Shown here: positions 62,216 through 64,000 of the stretch, in pieces | Layout of the letters: the number at the start of each line of letters is the position of its first letter | Numbering within the stretch: the stretch's first letter is position 1 | NCBI RefSeq assembly: GCF_014646155.1 | Contig: NZ_BMMX01000010.1 | Span: 7,544-71,543, forward strand | Direction: 5' to 3' | DNA: 64,000 bases | Origin: Mangrovihabitans endophyticus | GTDB taxonomy: Bacteria; Actinomycetota; Actinomycetes; Mycobacteriales; Micromonosporaceae | Notes under the pieces: generated by a model | The model's database searches: none | What the model was told of the DNA's origin: nothing | Seen by the model: only the letters and a program-made list of their open reading frames with translations | Program-made: the position numbers and the translations under genes

Positions 62216-64000
62216 TCAGCGGTACCACGTCCGGGTCGGGGTGTAGGCGGCGTTCCAGGCACGGTCATAGACGCGCACCCGCACCGTCATTCGCCGCCCG
62301 TAACGCCAGGTCGGCACCGAGAAGCGGTAGGTGCTCGCCGTGGTGCGCTGCACCACCCGCCCGTTGACCAGCAGTTCCATGCGCGCGACCCGGTTGGCGT
62401 CGGAGCCGCGGACGGTCAGCCGCGCGGTGCCCCGGACCTTCCGTCCGCTCGCCGGGCCGCCCAGGATGCGCGCGGACGGACGGGCGTTGTCGCGGGTCAC
62501 CACCTGGCTGACCCGGCTCACGTTGCCGAGCCGGTCGAACGCCCGCAGCATCAGCGTGATGCGCCCGTTGCGGGACCCGGATTTCCAGGTGAACTGGTAC
62601 GGCCAGGTGGTGTCGGTGGACACCACGCGCCCGCCGACCACGAGCTGGATCTTGCTGATCCCCGCCGGGTCCGAGGCACGGGCGCCGGCCCGCACCACGC
62701 CGCGCACCAGGGCGCCCCGGCGAGGCGCCACGAACGCCACCCGCGGCCCGGTGTGGTCGGCGGTGATCCGTACCGCAGCGGTGGCCAGCACCGTCGACCC
62801 GGCCTTGGCCGTCACCGTCAGCGTCGCCGAACCGGTCACCGCCCGGGTGTTCACCCGCAGCGTCCAGGGCTCCGCGGTCGACGTGGCAAGCACGTCGCCG
62901 TCGAGTTCCGCGACCACCTCGGTGATGCCGGAGGCCGACGCCACGTGCGGACGCAGCGTGAGGGAGTTGCCCACGGTCAGTGGCTTGCTCACCCCGGACA
63001 ACCAGAACGGCAGCGCCCGCAGCGCGTCGTCCGCGTCCACCCGCCCGGCTCCGGTCCAGCCGCCGGACAGCGCCCGGCCGGACGACTCCATCGCCTCCCG
63101 GATGACGGCCGGGCCCGGCTCCGGAGTGGTGGAGGCCAGCAGCGCCGCCACGCCCGCGGCGAACGGGGTGGCCGAGGAGGTGCCGCAGAACCAGCCGATC
63201 CGGCCGCCGACGTCCTGCGCCGGGTTGCACCCCGGCGCCGCCAGGTCCACCCAGTCGCTGCCGTAGTTGGACCACGAGTAGCGGGTGTCCGCGGAGGTGG
63301 AGGCGCCGATCGCCAGGACGGCCGGGATCGCTGCCGGATAGTGCCGCTGCGAGCTGCCCGCGTTACCGGCCGCGGCGATCACCAGCGAACCCCGGCCGGT
63401 CGCGTAGTCGACCGCGTCGCGCAGCAACTGGCTGTCCGCCGAGCCGCCGAGCGACAGGTTGATCACGTTCGCGCCGCGGTCCGCCGCGTACCGGATGCCC
63501 TCGGCGATGTCGCTGTACGAGCCGACACCGTCCGCGCCCAGCACCTTGACCGGCAGGATCTTGCAGTACCAGCAGATGCCGGCGACACCGGTGCCGTTGT
63601 TGCCGCTGGCGGCGAGCACCCCGGCGGCCATCGTGCCGTGGCCGTTGTCGTCGTACGCGTTGCTGTCCTCGTTGACGAAGTCGTACCCGGTGAGCAGCCG
63701 GGACGCGAAATCGGGCAGCGGCTTGACGCCGGTGTCCACCACCGCCACCACCACGCCGCCGACGCCACGGGTCAGGTCCCACGCATCGTCCACGTCCGCA
63801 CGGACCGCGCCCCATTGGCTGCGGAACCCGGGATCACGCGGCGTGGTCCGGGCGACGCGTGCCGTGTGGTCCGGCTCCACGTAGGCGATCGCCGGGTCCG
63901 CCCGCAGCGTCGCCGCGGCATCGGTGACCTGGGTGGCCGGGACGTCCACCGCCACCGCGTCACCGATCTCCTCACTGTCCAACACGTCCACGTCGTCGTC
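62216..64000 (-). CDS. Subtilisin-like serine protease, N-terminus beyond window
   Basis: An exported S8 peptidase, at least 594 residues here, open to the right edge. The visible part starts within an inhibitor-I9-like propeptide ([11 protein letters not shown]). The catalytic triad is complete: Asp in VVAVVDTGV, His in [13 protein letters not shown], Ser in [19 protein letters not shown] cysteine pair lies between. After about residue 330 come two or three Ig-like beta domains ([35 protein letters not shown]). The codon at the edge is read through in frame, so the start lies outside. Confidence 0.9.
   Translation of the reverse strand, partial: DDDVDVLDSEEIGDAVAVDVPATQVTDAAATLRADPAIAYVEPDHTARVARTTPRDPGFRSQWGAVRADVDDAWDLTRGVGGVVVAVVDTGVKPLPDFASRLLTGYDFVNEDSNAYDDNGHGTMAAGVLAASGNNGTGVAGICWYCKILPVKVLGADGVGSYSDIAEGIRYAADRGANVINLSLGGSADSQLLRDAVDYATGRGSLVIAAAGNAGSSQRHYPAAIPAVLAIGASTSADTRYSWSNYGSDWVDLAAPGCNPAQDVGGRIGWFCGTSSATPFAAGVAALLASTTPEPGPAVIREAMESSGRALSGGWTGAGRVDADDALRALPFWLSGVSKPLTVGNSLTLRPHVASASGITEVVAELDGDVLATSTAEPWTLRVNTRAVTGSATLTVTAKAGSTVLATAAVRITADHTGPRVAFVAPRRGALVRGVVRAGARASDPAGISKIQLVVGGRVVSTDTTWPYQFTWKSGSRNGRITLMLRAFDRLGNVSRVSQVVTRDNARPSARILGGPASGRKVRGTARLTVRGSDANRVARMELLVNGRVVQRTTASTYRFSVPTWRYGRRMTVRVRVYDRAWNAAYTPTRTWYR

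Overview
The window is high-GC actinobacterial chromosome: GTG starts are common, gene junctions overlap by a few bases (ATGA/GTGA), and many stretches between genes end in long G+C hairpins without U-tracts. Gene content (DUF6350/PerM protein, PspC-type sensor kinase, double-Nudix proteins, HypX-like protein) and the repeat style suggest Micromonosporaceae (Actinoplanes-like). The family assignment is inference. The block from purH to the chorismate mutase keeps the order recalled for M. tuberculosis Rv0957-Rv0948c (purH, purN, perM, sucD, sucC, M23 peptidase, UvrD-type helicase, chorismate mutase), with extra genes inserted.

Layout. 1-3 kb: a 27-bp tandem array, a HypX-like gene with a proline-rich repeat tail, and a repeat-filled gap holding two palindromic elements. 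3-9.4 kb: ppc, then a convergent operon of two ABC ATPase/permease pairs. 9.4-24 kb: a surface polysaccharide locus with two GH26-like glycanases, an APS kinase fused to a degenerate ATP-sulfurylase domain, a Wzz-like chain-length protein, a Wzy/WaaL-type membrane protein, an APH-like kinase, two sulfotransferases, a flippase, a methyltransferase, a WecG/TagA glycosyltransferase and a GT2. PAPS synthesis plus two sulfotransferases points to a sulfated glycan. 24-26 kb: DeoR-type regulator and galT. 26-28.5 kb: icd and mdh. 28.6-30.4 kb: a pentapeptide-repeat protein and a decayed AbiEi/DUF559-type gene.

30.4-45 kb: purH-purN, a small membrane protein, perM, sucCD, a stand-alone B12-binding protein, two M23 peptidases, a PcrA/UvrD helicase, a secreted 5'-nucleotidase and a chorismate mutase. 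The chorismate mutase is preceded by a probable transcription attenuator: a 21-codon leader peptide with consecutive Phe-Tyr-Phe-Tyr codons, a strong hairpin and an alternative antiterminator pairing. 45-51 kb: two more palindromic elements, then an oligopeptide ABC operon (oppABCDF, read right to left). 51-64 kb: a LuxR-type response regulator with PspC-type histidine kinase, a divergent PspC/toast-rack membrane protein, phosphatidylserine decarboxylase and synthase (phosphatidylethanolamine pathway), two tandem double-Nudix proteins, a small PspC protein, guaA, and a subtilisin-like protease cut by the right edge.

The strongest candidates for undescribed biology are the Phe/Tyr-codon attenuator of chorismate mutase, the predicted sulfated polysaccharide locus, and the 70-76 bp palindromic element family. 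No tRNA, rRNA, transposase or CRISPR array was recognised.
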